DNA from: Pseudomonadota bacterium
GTDB lineage: Bacteria; Pseudomonadota; Alphaproteobacteria; Sphingomonadales; Sphingomonadaceae
Reading direction: 5' to 3'
Length of the DNA stretch: 25,871 nucleotides
NCBI GenBank assembly: GCA_023433305.1
Contig: JAEZCZ010000033.1
Span: 1 to 25,871 of the forward strand
The notes below the pieces were generated by a model. The model was given only the letters and a program-made list of their open reading frames with translations, had not been told where the DNA came from and made no database searches. Below, one piece after another: positions 23,567 to 25,871 of this stretch. Made by a program: the position numbers and the translations under genes. How positions within the stretch are numbered: the first letter of the stretch is position 1; every line of letters starts with the position of its first letter.

Positions 23567-24004
23567 GTGGATAATCAAGAATTCGAGGGGCGGCTCGTCG
23601 CGGCCTACAAGTCCTGGCACGAAAGCCGTGGTCGAACGCCGGATCGGTTCTTCGAACTATACGCCGACAATATCGAGCTTCACTCCGTGCTCGAGGCATC
23701 GCTCCCTGACGAGTTGGGGAGGCCCTTCATCGGCAAGAGCGCCGCGCTGGCCTATTTCACCGCCATCGCCGAAGCGTGGGAAATGGTTGAGGCGCGGACC
23801 GACGCGTTCATCGCGCGTGGCGACAAAATCGTTTGGACCGGACACGCTGCCTGGCGCAACGTGCGGACGTTGCGCGTCGTCGACGGACCCAAGGTGGATA
23901 TCTGGACGGTGCGCAACGGCCTCGCGGTCCATTTCCTCGAGATGTTCGACTCCTACGGGACAGCCCGGGCGCTCGGCATCATCGATCCGCCGGGGACTGT
24001 CTGA
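23567..24004 (+). CDS. NTF2-like (SnoaL-type) protein
   Basis: Cone-fold protein of 145 residues resembling nuclear transport factor 2-like / SnoaL polyketide-cyclase-like proteins, which may be small enzymes or binding proteins. Signs are the N-terminal helix (FEGRLVAAYKSWHESRG), FFELYADNIELHSVLE, the GRPFIGKSAALAYFTAIAEA helix, and paired strands including IVWTGHAAWRNVRT and VDIWTVRNGLAVHFLEMFD. The start is GTG with GGCGGA close upstream; an ATG three bases earlier is out of frame and stops at once. It converges on the 49-residue small gene. Confidence 0.82.
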   Translation: MDNQEFEGRLVAAYKSWHESRGRTPDRFFELYADNIELHSVLEASLPDELGRPFIGKSAALAYFTAIAEAWEMVEARTDAFIARGDKIVWTGHAAWRNVRTLRVVDGPKVDIWTVRNGLAVHFLEMFDSYGTARALGIIDPPGTV

Positions 24005-24014
24005 TTCCGCCGAG

Positions 24015-24164
24015 TCAGGCCGTGCCTCGCTCCGCCGCCAGCATCCGCTGGAGGACGGCGACGCGCTCGCGCTCACGCGTCCAGGCGCGCTCTGGATGCG
24101 CCTCGATCTGATCGAGCAGGGCGCGCAGCTCGCGCTGACGGTCTTCGATGGTCGTCTCGGTCAT
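24015..24164 (-). CDS. 49-residue small protein
   Basis: Short gene for a charged, helical 49-residue protein, starting MTETTIEDRQRELRALLDQI and ending VLQRMLAAERGTA; leucines spaced to form an amphipathic helix or short coiled coil. The ATG has a strong AAGGGAG site 6 bases upstream and lies 12 bases after the stop of the zinc-ribbon gene on the same strand, so co-transcription is likely. No family is recognised, but placement, ribosome site and composition argue for a true gene. Confidence 0.65.
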   Translation of the reverse strand: MTETTIEDRQRELRALLDQIEAHPERAWTRERERVAVLQRMLAAERGTA

Positions 24165-24176
24165 CCCAGTCTCCCT

Positions 24177-24533
24177 TCAGTCGAAGATGTCTTCGAGCCA
24201 GCTCTTGCGCCGCTTGTAAGGCTTACCGCCGTAACCCTGATGGCCGCCGCCGTGCCCGTAGCCGCCATGGCTATAGCCATCCGGCGACCATGGGCTCTGT
24301 CCCCCGCCGGGGTGCAGCGGGGCCGAGGGTTGGCGGCCTGACGGGGCCGGCGTCGCTTGGGCCTGCGCGGGCGGAGCGCTGCGCTCGATGATCTTGTCGA
24401 GCTCGCCGCGATCCAGCCAAACGCCGCGGCACTGCGGGCAGTAGTCGATCTCGATCCCCTGTCGGTCGCTCATCGCGAGCGGGACGCGGCAGACCGGGCA
24501 TTGCATGGCGGCGACTTCGGATTCGGTGCGCAT
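24177..24533 (-). CDS. TFIIB-type zinc-ribbon protein
   Basis: Protein of 118 residues with a zf-TFIIB domain at the N-terminus: CPVC and CPQCRGVWLDRGEL give the four zinc-binding cysteines in the usual CxxC...CxxC layout. A Pro/Ala/Gln linker (about 50-75) leads to a Gly/His/Tyr-rich stretch (GGYGHGGGHQGYGG) and a basic-acidic end (KRRKSWLEDIFD), as in many alphaproteobacterial members. The ATG at 24533 follows AGGAG by 5 bases. The frame is open upstream into the broken KTSC gene, but only because that gene is shifted; the two should not be read as one protein. Function unknown. Confidence 0.87.
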   Translation of the reverse strand: MRTESEVAAMQCPVCRVPLAMSDRQGIEIDYCPQCRGVWLDRGELDKIIERSAPPAQAQATPAPSGRQPSAPLHPGGGQSPWSPDGYSHGGYGHGGGHQGYGGKPYKRRKSWLEDIFD

Positions 24534-24579
24534 GGGCTCTCCTGTTCTCTGGCCCGACATGGGCCGGGGCTGCGGGCGT

Positions 24580-24809
24580 TCAAGCCCATTCTTCGGTCCA
24601 GTCCTCCGGTTCGGGCGATAGTTCGGTGCACGGGTAATGGTCGCGGATCCGGGCGTTGAAGAAGCGCCCTTCGAGAAGGCCGACCGAAACGCTTTCGCCA
24701 CCTCCGCGGATACACCGGCATAACGATAAAGGCGGCCGCTCACGAACTCGACGTCGAGCGCGGCGTGGGCCGGATGGTAGTCGAAGCGGCGGATGACCGT
24801 CGAGGGCAT
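24580..24809 (-). pseudogene. KTSC-domain protein gene with a 1-base frameshift
   Basis: Starts MPSTVIRRFDYHPAHAALDV and continues through FVSGRLYRYAGVSAEVAKAF and SAFSKG, a normal KTSC-domain protein (about 60-80 residues, function unknown). After SKG, near 24664-24669, one base is missing: restoring it gives [x]FFNARIRDHYP, the conserved KTSC ending, and then a polar tail ending DWTEEWA at the TGA (24582-24580), a total of about 76 residues. As read, the frame runs on into the zinc-ribbon gene. It could be a true mutation or a sequencing error in the GC-rich run. No clear ribosome site is seen. Confidence 0.75.
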
Positions 24810-24994
24810 GTTGGGGGAACGCGCGAAGCCCCGTGGATTTCCTGAAAGCCGGCGGGCGGCCCTCGTAGCTAAACCTCAGATGAACGAGCTCTGCCTGCCC
24901 TATTCCTGCCTCATTCGGTCGCGGCGGCGGGACCCCTATGCAGGCTCGCGCATAAGTCGCAGCGGGGCACTCACACCTCTAGGAGGGTCAATAC

Positions 24995-25432
24995 ATGCGT
25001 ACCATTCTCACCTCGGCGGCCGCGATCGGGCTGCTCGTCGGCGCCAGCGCCGCGTCGGCGCAAGTCGGTGGCGGCGTGACGGGCGACGTTACGGGAACCG
25101 TTGGCGGAGCGACCGGCGCGGTGACGGGATCGGCCTCGGGCAGCGCCAACGGGGTCGGCACCACCGTCGATTCCGCGGCCGACCGCGTCGGCGGAGTTGC
25201 GGATCAAGCGTCTGATACGGCACGAAGCACCGTCGAAACAGCGACCGAACACGCCCAGGAAACCGTCCATGAGGCTCACGAGACCGCGGAGGACGCGACG
25301 GACGCCGAAGCGAGCGTGAATGCGGGCGCCGAAGTGCGTACCCAGACCCCGGCGGCGCAAGCCGGCGTGGGCGCGCAGGCCGACGTCGAAGCGGACACCG
25401 AAACCGAGACCGAGACCGGCGAGAGCGAATAA
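24995..25432 (+). CDS. secreted low-complexity LEA-like protein
   Basis: Protein of 145 residues with a signal peptide (about 1-22, ending GASAASA). The mature part has three zones: Gly/Val/Thr repeats of GxVTG type (about 24-52), a Thr/Ala/Glu/His helical stretch with LEA-like periodicity (about 55-105, ARSTVETATEHAQETVHEAH), and an acidic end with TETETETGESE. Such proteins are often disordered and protective, but that is inference; no family is assigned. A strong AGGAGG site lies 8 bases before the ATG, and a terminator follows closely, so it is a single-gene unit. Confidence 0.8.
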   Translation: MRTILTSAAAIGLLVGASAASAQVGGGVTGDVTGTVGGATGAVTGSASGSANGVGTTVDSAADRVGGVADQASDTARSTVETATEHAQETVHEAHETAEDATDAEASVNAGAEVRTQTPAAQAGVGAQADVEADTETETETGESE

Positions 25433-25448
25433 GCTGTCCGGTAAACGG

Positions 25449-25488
25449 CACGAACGGGGCGGCGGGTCGAACCGCCGCCCTTTTCGTG
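25449..25488. terminator. hairpin terminator between convergent genes
   Basis: GGGCGGCGG (25457-25465) pairs with CCGCCGCCC (25472-25480) around GTCGAA, followed by TTTT; an outer CACGAA/TTCGTG pair (25449-25454 with 25483-25488) extends it. It is shared by the LEA-like gene and the convergent gene at the window edge. Confidence 0.85.
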
Positions 25489-25871
25489 TCAGTTGCCGGC
25501 TTCGACCGCGCCCTGGCGCATCGCCCTGAGCGCGGCGTCGACCGAGCTTTCGCTCGCGGGATCGCGAAACGCATCCTCGAACGACGAACTCGCCGCCGGT
25601 GACGCGCTCGCGGAGGCGGTGCCGACCTGGCGGGCGAGGTCGTCGGCCATGAGCTGCGCGAGCGGCTCGGCGGTGCGCGCCATCAGCGCCTCCCGCTCGT
25701 CGGAGAGCAGCGCGACGCGGTCGGGCTCGGGGAGCGTCGCCGCGACCGCATAGACGCGCACGAGCTGGACCCACGGCGCCTGCGCGTCGGGCACGTCCTC
25801 GGCCCAGCGGGAGAACGGGCCGCCGGCCGGAGCCCAGCCGCTCGCGTCGCTCTTCAGGAAGAACACCGCGG
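25489..25871 (-). CDS. unrecognised protein, 5' end beyond the window
   Basis: C-terminal part (at least 126 residues) of a gene that runs off the right edge; the frame is still open at the last base, so the GTG at 25866 is more likely an internal valine than the start. The visible part reads FFLKSDASGWAPAGGPFSRW, then a helical acidic segment (VRVYAVAATLPEPDRVALLS and EREALMARTAEPLAQLM), an Ala/Ser-rich linker (TASASASPAASSS) and a final helix. No family or catalytic motif was recognised. Confidence 0.7.
   Translation of the reverse strand, partial: AVFFLKSDASGWAPAGGPFSRWAEDVPDAQAPWVQLVRVYAVAATLPEPDRVALLSDEREALMARTAEPLAQLMADDLARQVGTASASASPAASSSFEDAFRDPASESSVDAALRAMRQGAVEAGN

Noticed and set aside
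24177..24809. KTSC-zinc-ribbon fusion protein
   Set aside because: The fusion exists only because of the one-base shift in the KTSC part; the zinc-ribbon gene has its own ATG and ribosome site.

Overview
The window reads as ordinary chromosome from a GC-rich alphaproteobacterium, most likely of the order Sphingomonadales. The support is the gene set rather than a marker gene: GapR (DUF2312), DUF1244, a TTG-started aspartokinase, UbiG, a WCGPC-type CnoX/YbbN-like chaperedoxin, and promoter-like sites of the alphaproteobacterial general stress factor EcfG. Genes are tightly packed, often with 4-base ATGA overlaps. There are no insertion sequences, phage genes, CRISPR arrays or integrases. I found no convincing new multi-gene system. 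The interest lies in small genes, start sites, regulatory sites and a few changed or broken genes.

Layout. 1-1.8 kb: a NUDIX hydrolase, a small glycine/alanine-rich protein and a nitronate monooxygenase-like flavoprotein. 2.0-4.6 kb: a visibly AT-richer CHASE2-degenerate GGDEF-EAL c-di-GMP phosphodiesterase, then a 38-residue small gene ending in a textbook terminator. 4.7-8.8 kb: a cupin, then on the minus strand TonB, a lipoprotein with a duplicated glycine-zipper module, an L,D-transpeptidase and an alpha/beta hydrolase, which is largely an envelope block. 8.8-11.3 kb: lysC diverging from ubiG and a YqeY-like gene.

11.3-15.7 kb (all minus): yebC-ruvC-monooxygenase-ArsC-like run; an overlapping run of SDR, YbjQ and GNAT acetyltransferase; gapR; DUF1244. 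15.7-18.6 kb: pyruvate kinase, a small secreted protein, an SDR and tRNA-Gly(GCC). 18.7-20.3 kb: the overlapping pair of chaperedoxin and LON-domain protein. 20.3-23.4 kb (minus): argB-lipoprotein, then YggT-lipoprotein-MarC. 23.5-25.9 kb: an NTF2-like protein, a 49-residue small gene, a TFIIB-type zinc-ribbon protein, a frameshifted KTSC gene, a secreted LEA-like low-complexity protein, and a gene running off the window edge.

How the parts fit. Four sites resemble EcfG promoters (GGAAC-N16-CGTT). One is a perfect match, in front of the glycine-zipper lipoprotein. The others lie before the small 77-residue protein, the cupin and the SDR-YbjQ-GNAT run. If real, part of this otherwise housekeeping region belongs to the general stress regulon. 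The only stretch over 300 bases without a long gene, 4357-4692, holds a palindrome, the 38-residue gene, its terminator and a possible cupin promoter.
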